Source of the DNA: Candidatus Zhuqueibacterota bacterium 4484_87
GTDB lineage: Bacteria; Zhuqueibacterota; Zhuqueibacteria; Thermofontimicrobiales; Thermofontimicrobiaceae
NCBI GenBank assembly: GCA_002085355.1
Contig: NATN01000014.1
Coordinates: 1 to 30,338 of the forward strand
Reading direction: 5' to 3'
Length of the DNA: 30,338 bases
Position 1 is the stretch's first letter, and each line of letters begins with the position of its first letter. Made by a program: the position numbers and the translations under genes. Shown here one piece after another: positions 1 through 7,986 of this stretch. Under the pieces are notes generated by a model, which saw nothing but the letters and a program-made list of their open reading frames with translations, did not search any database and was not told the origin of the DNA.

Positions 1-783
1 GCCGGAAAAGATGCGGATCGCGCAGCAGATTTGAATCAGATGTTTGCTGATCCGGAGATTGAAGCCATTATTTGCTCGCGCGGAGGCTATGGCACTCCGA
101 GGATGATTGATCTTGTGAATTTTGATAATATTCGACAAAATCCAAAGATTTTTGTCGGTTACAGCGACATCACGGCGTTGCAATTGGCCATCTGGGAAAA
201 GACAGGTTTGGTTACTTTCTCAGGGCCTATGGTAGCTGTGGAAATGGGTGGGGGAATAGACCCGTTCACGGAACAAGCGTTTTGGCAAATGGTCAGTGGC
301 GCAGTCGGTGCTGGACTATTGACGCCACCGGAAGGTCATAGTTTACAAATTTTGTCGGGTGGCAAGGCAACCGGTCCTCTGATTGGCGGCTGTTTATCGT
401 TGATAAATATAGTTTTGGGCACGCCGTATTGTCCGGATTTTGAAGGGGCAATCTTTTACATCGAAGATATTGAGGAAGAGCCGTATCATTTGGATCGCTA
501 TCTGGCGCAAATGAAAATGGCGGGAATCTTCGACCAAATTTCCGGATTGGTTTTGGGGCAGTTCGTTGATTGCGAGCCGAATGAACCAGAAAAGCCATAT
601 TTGAGTGTAGAACAGATCTTTGAAGATTATTTCAGCGATTTGAACATTCCTATTATAGGTAATTTCCCCTACGGACATGTTCCGGTGAAAGTCACAATGC
701 CTGTCGGGGTACAGGCAGAATTGAATACAGAAGCCGGCGGACTTATTTTGTCTGAATCTCCGGTATCGTTGCAGATTGCTTAA
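1..783 (+). CDS. ldcA: Muramoyltetrapeptide (LD-)carboxypeptidase, peptidase family S66, 5' partial
   Basis: S66 enzymes remove the terminal D-alanine from the L,D-bond of muropeptide tetrapeptides during peptidoglycan recycling. The reading frame is open from base 1, so the gene begins upstream; roughly 50-55 N-terminal residues appear to be missing compared with the usual length of about 300. Family landmarks are present in order: the DPEIEAIICSRGGYG segment, the GYSDIT turn that carries the nucleophilic Ser (codon 55 of the fragment), a GPM motif, the EDIEEEPYHLDRYL segment with the expected catalytic Glu, and the C-terminal GHVPVKVTMPVG with the catalytic His. No signal peptide can be judged because the N-terminus is absent. 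The purN-like gene starts 13 nt after the stop, so the two are probably co-transcribed. The TTG at base 31 is internal to the protein and not the true start. Confidence 0.9.
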   Translation, partial: AGKDADRAADLNQMFADPEIEAIICSRGGYGTPRMIDLVNFDNIRQNPKIFVGYSDITALQLAIWEKTGLVTFSGPMVAVEMGGGIDPFTEQAFWQMVSGAVGAGLLTPPEGHSLQILSGGKATGPLIGGCLSLINIVLGTPYCPDFEGAIFYIEDIEEEPYHLDRYLAQMKMAGIFDQISGLVLGQFVDCEPNEPEKPYLSVEQIFEDYFSDLNIPIIGNFPYGHVPVKVTMPVGVQAELNTEAGGLILSESPVSLQIA

Positions 784-796
784 AAGGGCGAATAGG

Positions 797-1258
797 ATGG
801 GAAAACTGCATATCGCGATTTTTGCCTCGGGCCGCGGATCAAATTTTGAGGCGATTTTAAAAAATATTCAAACCGGAAAACTGAATGCTGAAATCGTAGT
901 TGTTATTTCCAATAAAAAATTTGCCGGTGCGCGCGGCAAGATTTTGAATATACACCCGGCTTTGCTGCCGTCGTTCGGTGGAAAAGGCATGTTCGGGCGC
1001 CACGTTCACGAGGCAGTGCTTGCTTACGGTTGCAAAGTTTCCGGTGTCACAGTTCATTTGGTGGATGAATCTTACGATACGGGACCTCCGGTTCTTCAGC
1101 GCTGCGTTCCGGTGATGGATAGTGATACACCGGAAACTTTAGCCGCGCGCGTGTTGAAAGTTGAACATCAAGTTTTTAGCGAGGCAATTCAGTTTTTTGC
1201 CGAAGGCAGGGTACTGGTCGAAGGCAGGATGGTGAAAATTTTGCCTTCCCAAAGCTGA
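797..1258 (+). CDS. purN: Phosphoribosylglycinamide formyltransferase (PurN) with a missing central segment
   Basis: PurN transfers a formyl group from 10-formyltetrahydrofolate to GAR, the third step of purine synthesis. The N-terminus has the GRGSN phosphate-binding motif (residues 12-16) and the ISNK strand. The C-terminal part has NIHPALLP (catalytic Asn51 and His53) and VDESYDTGP (Asp94), which match N106, H108 and D144 of the E. coli enzyme. The protein is only 153 residues against about 200-212 for the family. The jump comes between residues 43 and 47 (near bases 923-937), where about 55 residues are absent without loss of frame; these would include the LAGFMRIL folate-binding region. 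It is either a real in-frame deletion, probably inactivating, or an assembly fault. I chose the ATG at 797, preceded by AGGGCG, over an upstream TTG inside the previous gene. Confidence 0.8.
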   Translation: MGKLHIAIFASGRGSNFEAILKNIQTGKLNAEIVVVISNKKFAGARGKILNIHPALLPSFGGKGMFGRHVHEAVLAYGCKVSGVTVHLVDESYDTGPPVLQRCVPVMDSDTPETLAARVLKVEHQVFSEAIQFFAEGRVLVEGRMVKILPSQS

Positions 1259-1341
1259 TTTTTTGTGTGACGGGCAAGTTCTTTGCAAATGGATCGTTCA
1301 TTAAAAATTCGTACAATAAGGAATCAAAAATAGGACAAAAA

Positions 1342-1998
1342 ATGAAGCCGAAATTAGCGATTTTCAAGATAGCGGTTGTTTTTCTTTTTTTCTTGTCATC
1401 ATTTGCTTTTGCTCAGGAAACCATCGATCTTGTGGATGTTGCTGCATTGGATTCTACGATAATTATTGATTTGAAATATGCCACTGCTGATAATTTTATG
1501 GGTGACACGCTTTATTCAGCTAATATTTGTTTGTTGAGAAAAGATGTCGCTAAACGGCTGATCGAAGTTCAAAAAGAATTACAGCAGATGGGGTTGGGCT
1601 TGAAAGTGTGGGACGGCTATCGACCGTTAGCGGTGCAGAAAAAAATGTGGGAGAAAATACCGGATTCGAGATACGTTGCCAATCCGGCGAAAGGCTCCAA
1701 TCATAATCGCGGTGCTGCTGTAGACGTGACTCTGGTGGACAAAGATGGCAAAGAATTGGAAATGCCCACCGGCTTTGATGATTTCACCGAAAAAGCCGGG
1801 AGCAATTATCCCAATGTGAGCGAAAGGGCAAAGAAGAATCGGGAGTTGTTAAAAAAGGTGATGATTAATCACGGTTTTAAGCCGATAAAATCCGAGTGGT
1901 GGCATTTTAATGATAAAAATATCCATGATTATCCGGTACTCGATGTGCCGCTGAATATTTTGAAAATGAAAGCAGCAAAAGGGATGATGGCAAAATGA
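1342..1998 (+). CDS. Secreted D-alanyl-D-alanine dipeptidase (VanX/DdpX type, family M15D)
   Basis: This zinc dipeptidase family hydrolyses D-Ala-D-Ala. The protein (218 residues from ATG 1342) begins with a signal peptide: a Lys-rich start, a hydrophobic stretch at about residues 8-20, and a likely cut after AFA. The catalytic signature is complete: DGYRP (substrate-binding Arg), SNHNRGAAVD with zinc ligands His121 and Asp128, and EWWHF with catalytic Glu185 and ligand His188. AGGA lies 6 nt before the ATG, which favours this start over the GTG at 1267. The stop overlaps the purH start (ATGA). No vanH- or vanA-like ligase gene is near, and the protein is exported, so a role in cell-wall peptide salvage or catabolism is more likely than glycopeptide resistance. 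Its place between two purine genes is unusual. Confidence 0.88.
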   Translation: MKPKLAIFKIAVVFLFFLSSFAFAQETIDLVDVAALDSTIIIDLKYATADNFMGDTLYSANICLLRKDVAKRLIEVQKELQQMGLGLKVWDGYRPLAVQKKMWEKIPDSRYVANPAKGSNHNRGAAVDVTLVDKDGKELEMPTGFDDFTEKAGSNYPNVSERAKKNRELLKKVMINHGFKPIKSEWWHFNDKNIHDYPVLDVPLNILKMKAAKGMMAK

Positions 1999-3566
1999 AC
2001 GAGAGAAAAGTTCGCAGAGCACTGATTAGCGTTTATGACAAAACTGATGTAGTTGAATTCGCAAGAGAATTGACAAAATTGTCGATCGAAATTATTTCAA
2101 CCGGCGGAACGGCAACATTGCTGCGAGAAAATGGAATTGAGTGCATTGAAGTGGCAGAAATAACCGGCGCGCCGGAAATGCTGGATGGAAGGGTGAAAAC
2201 TTTGCATCCGTTCGTTCACGGCGCGATTCTGGCTAAAAGAGACAACCCTGAGCACGTCAGCCAGCTTGACGAGCTGAATATAAAGACCATTGATCTTATT
2301 GTTGTTAATTTGTATCCTTTTGAAAAAGTAATTCAGCAGCAGGGAACAACACTTGATGTGGCGCTGGAAAATATTGACATCGGCGGGCCTACCATGATTC
2401 GCGCAGCGGCTAAAAATTTTCCGGATGTTGCTGTTGTCACTTCTGCAGATCAATATGCAGATATTCTGGATGAAATGAAAAAGAGCAATGGAGCCCTTGC
2501 CTATGAAACAAGAAAAAAACTGGCGATTGCTGCTTTTCAGAGAACAAATGAATATGATGGTATAATTTATCAATATTTGCAGGATTCGGATCAGGAAAAT
2601 AAACCGGAGAAATTTCCCAAAGCGCTGAATCTGAATCTCGCAAAAGTCCAGGATTTGCGCTACGGCGAAAATCCGCATCAAGGAGCGGCATTTTATCGCG
2701 ATTTATCGAGCGCCGCGCCAGGTCTCGTTGGAATTGAACAGCTTCACGGAAAGGAGCTTTCGTTCAATAATCTGATGGATCTGGACGCTGTAGTGCGGAT
2801 GGTGAAGTCGTTTGATGATCCGTGCTCAGTGATTGTCAAACACAGCAATCCCTGTGGCGTCGCAATTGGCGATGATTTGCATGATGCATTTGTCAAAGCG
2901 TTTGCCACGGATTCATTGTCAGCGTTCGGCGGAATTTACGGGTTCAACAGGACGCTGAATTTGGAAACTGCAGAAGAATTGCGGAAAATTTTTATTGAGG
3001 TGATTGTCGCACCGGATTTTGAAGCAGATGCTTTGCAGTTGTTATCGAAAAAGAAAAATTTGCGTATTTTGAAATTAGATTTCAGTGAGCCCGAAATAAA
3101 CGAATTCAATTTTAAGCGAGTTGCCGGGGGATTACTCGTTCAGGATGAAGATTTGGCTGATCTGGACGAATCAAAACTTCGGGTAGTTTCTCAACGGAAA
3201 CCCACAACCGAAGAAATGGAAGCAATGAAATTTGCCTGGAAAGTTGTCAAATGGGTGAAGTCAAACGCCATTGTTTTTTGTCAAAAGGATCGCACCATTG
3301 GAATTGGTGCCGGTCAAATGTCCCGAGTGGATGCCTCGCAGTTAGCTATCGATAAAGCTGGCAAAGCAGGCCTCTCGCTGCAAGGTTCCGTACTTGCGTC
3401 CGATGCGTTTTTTCCTTTTCGCGATGGCGTGGATGTTGCAGCAAAAGCAGGGGCTACAGCAATTATCCAGCCTGGCGGATCTGTCCGTGACGAGGAGGTA
3501 ATTGAGGCTGTGAATGGCCATGGTATGAGCATGGTTTTTACTGGCATCAGGCATTTTCGGCATTAA
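1995..3566 (+). CDS. purH: Bifunctional AICAR formyltransferase / IMP cyclohydrolase (PurH)
   Basis: PurH catalyses the last two steps of IMP synthesis in the cytoplasm: formylation of AICAR and closure of FAICAR to IMP. The 523-residue length is normal. The N-terminal cyclohydrolase (MGS-like) domain begins RRALISVYDKTDVVEFA and has STGGTA and KTLHPFVHGAILAKR. The transformylase domain has RYGENPHQGAAFY, the catalytic VKHSNPCGVA (Lys282-His283), SAFGGIYGFN, and SDAFFPFRDGVD near the C-terminus, ending in the usual GIRHFRH. The start overlaps the dipeptidase stop by 4 nt, indicating translational coupling. I see no purine-responsive riboswitch in the window; any operon promoter would lie upstream of base 1. 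Confidence 0.97.
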   Translation: MNERKVRRALISVYDKTDVVEFARELTKLSIEIISTGGTATLLRENGIECIEVAEITGAPEMLDGRVKTLHPFVHGAILAKRDNPEHVSQLDELNIKTIDLIVVNLYPFEKVIQQQGTTLDVALENIDIGGPTMIRAAAKNFPDVAVVTSADQYADILDEMKKSNGALAYETRKKLAIAAFQRTNEYDGIIYQYLQDSDQENKPEKFPKALNLNLAKVQDLRYGENPHQGAAFYRDLSSAAPGLVGIEQLHGKELSFNNLMDLDAVVRMVKSFDDPCSVIVKHSNPCGVAIGDDLHDAFVKAFATDSLSAFGGIYGFNRTLNLETAEELRKIFIEVIVAPDFEADALQLLSKKKNLRILKLDFSEPEINEFNFKRVAGGLLVQDEDLADLDESKLRVVSQRKPTTEEMEAMKFAWKVVKWVKSNAIVFCQKDRTIGIGAGQMSRVDASQLAIDKAGKAGLSLQGSVLASDAFFPFRDGVDVAAKAGATAIIQPGGSVRDEEVIEAVNGHGMSMVFTGIRHFRH

Positions 3567-3753
3567 TTTTTGTCCAAATAATTGGCGTTTTTGCAGATTA
3601 ACAGAGTCGAAAAAATTGGAAATCTATCGATTTTCGGCAGGACATCAATTTTTTGCTTAACTGCTATATGAATTTTATTTTTAAGAGAAAGTGAATTGAG
3701 GATAATTTCAAGAATGTAATTGAATACGGGCAGCAGCAAGAGGGAGCGTACGT

Positions 3754-4797
3754 ATGGCATTTTCTTTTTTTTCAGATTTAATGATTAACGATATTGCGAT
3801 TGACCTGGGGACAGCAAATACGCTTATTTACATAAAGGGAAAGGGTATCGTTGTTGACGAGCCTTCTGTGGTTGCTGTGAAAAAAGCAACACAGGAAATT
3901 GTTGCTTACGGCGATGAAGCAAAAGAGATGGTAGGCAGGACGCCAGGGGAAATAATCACAGTGAGGCCAATGCAGGGCGGTGTGATAGCGGATTTTGAAT
4001 TGACTGAACAGATGATTCGCTTTTTTATCCGCAAAGCAAAAGTGAATAGATTCGTTAGACCGCGCGTTGCCATTGCAATCCCTTCAGGAATAACGGAAGT
4101 GGAAAAACGCGCTGTCCGGGATGCAGCGGAACATGTTGGTGCGCGCGAGGTGTATCTGGTAGATGAGCCGATGGCGGCGGCGATCGGAATCGGTTTGCCC
4201 ATCGAGGAACCGGTGGGAAGTATGGTTGTGGATATTGGTGGCGGAACGACGGAGATCGCTGTCATCGCCCTTTCCGGAATCGTAACGCATATTTCCATTC
4301 GTATTGCCGGCGATGAGATGAATGAGGCGATCGTCCAATATTTCAAGAAAAAGTACAGTCTGCTCATCGGCGATAATACTGCCGAGATGATAAAAATGAG
4401 ATTGGGCTCTGCAGCACCGTACAATGAAAAATCTTCTTTGTCGGTCAAGGGGCGGAATTTGCTGGAAGGTATTCCCAAAACCGTAGAAATTACCAGCGCT
4501 GAAGTGCAGGAAGCATTGACGGAACCAGTGAACGCAATTGCCGAAGCGGTAAAGCTCTGTCTGGAAAGAACCCCACCTGAACTTTCCGCAGATATTTTGG
4601 AAAGAGGGATAATTATGAGCGGCGGCGGTGCCCTGCTCAAAGGACTCGATGAAAGAATTCGGCAGGAGACAGATTTGCCGGTCATTGTGACCGATGATCC
4701 TCTTAAGGCGGTTGTAATGGGTACTGGGACTGTTTTGTCTGATATTTATAAATTTCAAAAAGTGCTCACAAAACCCAAACGTGAATACGGCGAATAG
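3754..4797 (+). CDS. mreB: Rod-shape-determining actin homologue MreB
   Basis: MreB is the bacterial actin homologue; its filaments lie under the inner membrane and guide the lateral-wall elongasome. The 347-residue length is typical. Seen in sequence: the phosphate-1 motif AIDLGTANTLIY near the N-terminus, MQGGVIADFELTEQMI, VDEPMAAAIGIGLPI, the phosphate-2 motif VDIGGGTTEIAV, and the adenosine motif GIIMSGGGALLKGLDE. AGAGGGAG 10-17 nt upstream serves as ribosome binding site. It follows purH after 187 nt. That gap is AT-rich, includes a short imperfect hairpin near 3618-3635, and shows no promoter I would trust. It is the first gene of the mre-mrdA-rodA block. Confidence 0.98.
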   Translation: MAFSFFSDLMINDIAIDLGTANTLIYIKGKGIVVDEPSVVAVKKATQEIVAYGDEAKEMVGRTPGEIITVRPMQGGVIADFELTEQMIRFFIRKAKVNRFVRPRVAIAIPSGITEVEKRAVRDAAEHVGAREVYLVDEPMAAAIGIGLPIEEPVGSMVVDIGGGTTEIAVIALSGIVTHISIRIAGDEMNEAIVQYFKKKYSLLIGDNTAEMIKMRLGSAAPYNEKSSLSVKGRNLLEGIPKTVEITSAEVQEALTEPVNAIAEAVKLCLERTPPELSADILERGIIMSGGGALLKGLDERIRQETDLPVIVTDDPLKAVVMGTGTVLSDIYKFQKVLTKPKREYGE

Positions 4798-4830
4798 CGA
4801 ATTTATTTTAGTCAAAAATTTGAATTTCAC

Positions 4831-4860
4831 AGGAAAGCTGGTCATCTGTCCGGCTTTTCT
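4831..4860 (+). terminator. Possible attenuator or terminator hairpin between mreB and mreC
   Basis: An 11-bp stem (4831-4841 with 4850-4860, including two G-U pairs) closes an 8-nt loop and is followed by a U-rich but interrupted run (GCTTTTAATTTTC). Because mreC-mreD-mrdA-rodA follow at once, partial termination, which would make MreB more abundant than the membrane partners, is more plausible than full termination. This function is inferred from shape and position only. Confidence 0.5.
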
Positions 4861-4893
4861 GCTTTTAATTTTCATTAAATCTGATTGATCCCC

Positions 4894-5694
4894 ATGCGCT
4901 TGAAGCAAATAGTACAAAATTATCGTGATTATTTTGTTTTTTCCGGGCTGACTGTAATTGCGTTGTTGCTGATTTTTTCCAATCAAAATCGTCAGGTGGA
5001 GAGTGTTAAACTGTGGATGACCGGGCTGGTGGGTTTTGCCCGACATGATTGGGCGCGTGCAACAGATTATTTTCACTTGCTGGAAGAAAACCGCAAGTTG
5101 CTCGCTGAAAATACCAGATTAGCTTTGCAAAATTATGAGCTTCAAGAGGCGCGGTTGGAAAATGAGCGTTTAAAAGTAATGCTCAATTTCAAAGAATCAG
5201 TCCCAATGGAATTGATTCCAGCTAAAATTATCGGGCGCCGCGAGCATGGATTGATTCATAGCTTGACGCTTGATGTCGGAGTCAGCGACACTGTTCGCCG
5301 CAATATGCCGCTGATTGTCCCATCGGGTTTAGTGGGAAAAATTTATCGCGTTGGAAAAAACAGAGCTTTGGCTCAGTTGCTTTTGGATCGTAATTTTCGA
5401 GTGAGCGCAATGATTCAACGCAGTCGCGTGCGAGGTATCGTTAGCTGGGCAGGTAGTGGTTTTTGTTTGCTGAACAATGTTACGCGCCGCGCTGATGTGC
5501 AAGTTGGCGATACCGTTGTGACATCCGGGTACGGGGAAATTTTTCCGCCAGGTCTTCCTGTCGGGAAGATTGCTGCTATTGATAAAGACCCACGTTCCCT
5601 TTTTCTGAAGATTAAAGTGAAACCCAGTGTTAATTTTGATAAAATTGAAGAGGTTTTCATCATCAAGCGGTATAATCCTGAATCATTGAATTGA
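4894..5694 (+). CDS. mreC: Rod-shape-determining protein MreC
   Basis: MreC is a bitopic inner-membrane protein whose periplasmic part binds PBP2 and activates elongation synthesis. It has 266 residues from ATG 4894. One membrane segment lies at about residues 15-32 (FVFSGLTVIALLLIFSN). A dimer-forming coiled coil follows at about residues 62-98, rich in Glu, Leu and Asn (ENRKLLAENTRLALQN and on). The rest is the beta-rich MreC core with VGVSDTVRRNMPLIVPSGLVGKI-like segments and VVTSGYGEIFPPGLPVGKI. No strong Shine-Dalgarno is visible; an in-frame TTG at 4885 is a weaker alternative. mreD follows after 4 nt. Confidence 0.95.
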   Translation: MRLKQIVQNYRDYFVFSGLTVIALLLIFSNQNRQVESVKLWMTGLVGFARHDWARATDYFHLLEENRKLLAENTRLALQNYELQEARLENERLKVMLNFKESVPMELIPAKIIGRREHGLIHSLTLDVGVSDTVRRNMPLIVPSGLVGKIYRVGKNRALAQLLLDRNFRVSAMIQRSRVRGIVSWAGSGFCLLNNVTRRADVQVGDTVVTSGYGEIFPPGLPVGKIAAIDKDPRSLFLKIKVKPSVNFDKIEEVFIIKRYNPESLN

Positions 5695-5698
5695 GCTT

Positions 5699-6202
5699 AT
5701 GTCTGTCATTTCATTAATAAAATATTCGCTGATCACGCTGGTGATAATTTGGATTGAGGTGAGTGTACTTCATCTCTTTGCCGTTTATGGTGCGACTCCG
5801 GACTTGCTTTTGATTCTTGTTGTTTTTGTCAGCCTGCGGGAAGACAGGATATTCGCGTTGTTTTTTGCCTTTTTTGCCGGTTTTTTTCAAGATGTGTTTG
5901 CCACCCATTTCTGGGGTTTATCCGCCCTTACAAAATTGATTGCAGCGTTAGTCGCCAGCGGGTTTCAACGGTCGGACGGTTACTATTCTCTGAGCTATTT
6001 TGCTACCACTTTTTCATTGCTCATCTTTCTCCATGAATTATTGTTTCAATTTCTATTTTCTTTGGGCAGCGAGATCTCGTTTTGGCGGGTGATGTGGCGA
6101 ACGACCGTTCCTGATGCTGTCTATTCTTTTGTAATTGCATTAATAGTCTATTTCCTTTTTCAAAATCATCTCTGGAAACCCAAAACTGTAAAGCTGCGCT
6201 GA
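5699..6202 (+). CDS. mreD: Rod-shape-determining membrane protein MreD
   Basis: MreD is a small polytopic membrane protein that works with MreC and RodA. The 167 residues are mostly hydrophobic, with about five membrane segments, for example LITLVIIWIEVSVLHLF, TPDLLLILVVFVSL and ALFFAFFAGFFQDVF. The GATPDLLLILVVFVSLRE stretch and the FFAGFFQD motif are typical of the family. TTGAG upstream is a weak ribosome site, but the 4-nt gap after mreC suggests coupling. The stop overlaps the mrdA start by one base (TGATG). Confidence 0.93.
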   Translation: MSVISLIKYSLITLVIIWIEVSVLHLFAVYGATPDLLLILVVFVSLREDRIFALFFAFFAGFFQDVFATHFWGLSALTKLIAALVASGFQRSDGYYSLSYFATTFSLLIFLHELLFQFLFSLGSEISFWRVMWRTTVPDAVYSFVIALIVYFLFQNHLWKPKTVKLR

Positions 6203-7986
6203 TGAACGACCACAGACAAAATTTAAAACAAAAACAGAATCAGCTATTTTTGTTTTTTATCGTTGCCTTCGCTATCCTTGCCAGCCGTTTTTTCTATTTG
6301 CAAATTTATCGTCAGGAACAATATCTGCGCGCTTCAGAAAATAATCGCATTCGTGAAGTGATTTTGAAGCCGAACCGGGGCCTTATTTTTGACCGCAACG
6401 GCAGAGTGCTCGTTGATAATCATGCAGCGTACGATGTTTTTGTTGTTCCGTTTGAGGTACAAAAGCGCGATTCGGTGCTGCGTCTTACTGCTAAAATTTT
6501 ATCTAAAACAGTTGATGATTTAAAGGCAAGAATCAAAAAAAAACAGATCGGTTTATTTAATCCTGTTGCAGTGCAAAGTTTTGTTGATTTTGAGACTCTT
6601 TCTAAAATCGAAGAACATAAGTTGGAATTACCCGGCGTTGGTATCCAAGTTGTACCGCGACGCTTTTATCCCGATAGTGCCAATGCCGCTCATTTATTGG
6701 GATATGTCGGCGAGGTGACGAGGGATGAACTGAAAAACGGGAATTATTCGAACGTCCGTATTGGAGATTTTGTGGGAAAGCGGGGACTGGAGAAGTTTTA
6801 TGATCAAATTTTGCGCGGGAAGCCCGGACGGAAGTATGCGGAAGTTGACGCATTAGGCAGAGAAGTGCGCACGCTCACCGACAGACCGGAAATCCCACCG
6901 GTGCCGGGCAAGAATTTGCATCTCTCCCTTGATGCGCGACTGCAGCGAATGATTGAGTTGAAAATGGAAAACAAGGCTGGCGCTGTCGTTGTCGTGAATT
7001 GCAAAAACGGAGAAATTCTAGCGTTGGTCAGCAAACCGGACTATCCGGAGAGAATTTTTTCAGAAGCAATTGCTCCCGAACAATGGCAGAAGATTACAAG
7101 CGATCCGCGGAAGCCTCTTTTTCACCGCGCTGTTCAAAGCCTATATCCTCCGGGATCAACGTACAAATTGGTACTGGCAGCAGCAGCGCTGGAAAATGGC
7201 GTGGAGCCATTTTCGAAAAAATTTAATTGCATGGGTGCCTTTCAGCTTGGGAGAAAATCTTACGCTTGCTGGAAACCGGAGGGACATGGCAATTTGAATC
7301 TATATGGGGCTATTGAACAGTCATGCAATGTTTATTTTTACCAATTGGGTTTGGAGACAGGCATTGAAAAATGGGCAGAATATTCGAAAAAATTGCTGTT
7401 TCCGCAGCGGACAGGTATCGATCTGCCTGATGAGAGTAGCGGCGTTATCCCTGATCGGGATTTTTTGGACAAAAAATATGGCAAAAATCGCTGGTCAAAG
7501 GGATTGATCTTAAACCAGGTAATAGGACAGGGAGATGTATTGGTTTCACCGCTGCAGATGGCGCGATTAGCAATGATTATCGCTAATCGCGGGGAATTTT
7601 TTCCGTTTCACCTGCTGCACTACATTGAAGATCCGTTGACTGGCGAGAAAAAAATATTAACTCATAAATCAGATCACGTCGTTGGTATATCGGATAGGAC
7701 ATTTGAGGTGTTGCGCCAGGCGATGTGGCGCGTGGTCAATGGCGATAATGGAACAGCAAAAGCCGCACGAGTTTGGGGTATTGAGGTTGCTGGAAAAACA
7801 GGAACAGCAGAAAATCCACACGGCGAACCACATGCGTGGTTCATTGGCTTTGCTCCTTATGAGGATCCGGAAATTGCTATGAGCATAATCGTTGAAAACG
7901 GTGGTTCGGGCGGTAGGACCGCGGCGCCGATTGCTCGGGAAATTGTGAGAACCTATTTTTCATCGGAGTTTCGCAATGTTGAATGA
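6202..7986 (+). CDS. mrdA: Penicillin-binding protein 2 (elongation transpeptidase)
   Basis: PBP2 is the monofunctional class B transpeptidase that cross-links lateral-wall peptidoglycan and pairs with RodA. The 594 residues comprise a short cytoplasmic start, one membrane anchor (about residues 13-31), the pedestal domain with LKPNRGLIFDRNGRVLVDN and LGYVGEV, and the transpeptidase domain. The active-site motifs are all present: STYK with Ser319 and Lys322, SCN at 374-376, and KTGTAE starting at Lys532. Translation is probably coupled to mreD through the TGATG overlap. The 3' end overlaps rodA by 11 nt. Confidence 0.97.
   Translation: MNDHRQNLKQKQNQLFLFFIVAFAILASRFFYLQIYRQEQYLRASENNRIREVILKPNRGLIFDRNGRVLVDNHAAYDVFVVPFEVQKRDSVLRLTAKILSKTVDDLKARIKKKQIGLFNPVAVQSFVDFETLSKIEEHKLELPGVGIQVVPRRFYPDSANAAHLLGYVGEVTRDELKNGNYSNVRIGDFVGKRGLEKFYDQILRGKPGRKYAEVDALGREVRTLTDRPEIPPVPGKNLHLSLDARLQRMIELKMENKAGAVVVVNCKNGEILALVSKPDYPERIFSEAIAPEQWQKITSDPRKPLFHRAVQSLYPPGSTYKLVLAAAALENGVEPFSKKFNCMGAFQLGRKSYACWKPEGHGNLNLYGAIEQSCNVYFYQLGLETGIEKWAEYSKKLLFPQRTGIDLPDESSGVIPDRDFLDKKYGKNRWSKGLILNQVIGQGDVLVSPLQMARLAMIIANRGEFFPFHLLHYIEDPLTGEKKILTHKSDHVVGISDRTFEVLRQAMWRVVNGDNGTAKAARVWGIEVAGKTGTAENPHGEPHAWFIGFAPYEDPEIAMSIIVENGGSGGRTAAPIAREIVRTYFSSEFRNVE

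Noticed and set aside
797..1258. An intein, intron or programmed element explaining the short PurN
   Set aside because: Coding sequence is missing, not added, and no extra sequence remains at the junction.
1342..1998. Vancomycin-resistance vanX
   Set aside because: No vanH or vanA homologue is adjacent and the protein carries a signal peptide, unlike cytoplasmic VanX.
3583..3594. TGGCG followed by TTTTTGC upstream of mreB as a second sigma-54 site
   Set aside because: The GG-to-GC spacing is 7 nt; RpoN needs 10 nt.
3618..3635. Terminator after purH
   Set aside because: The stem is about 7 bp, AT-rich with a G-U pair, and not followed by a T tract.
4084..5076. 330-residue reading frame on the minus strand across mreB and mreC
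   Set aside because: It is antisense to two unmistakable genes, has no family resemblance, and crosses an intergenic region with no start signals.
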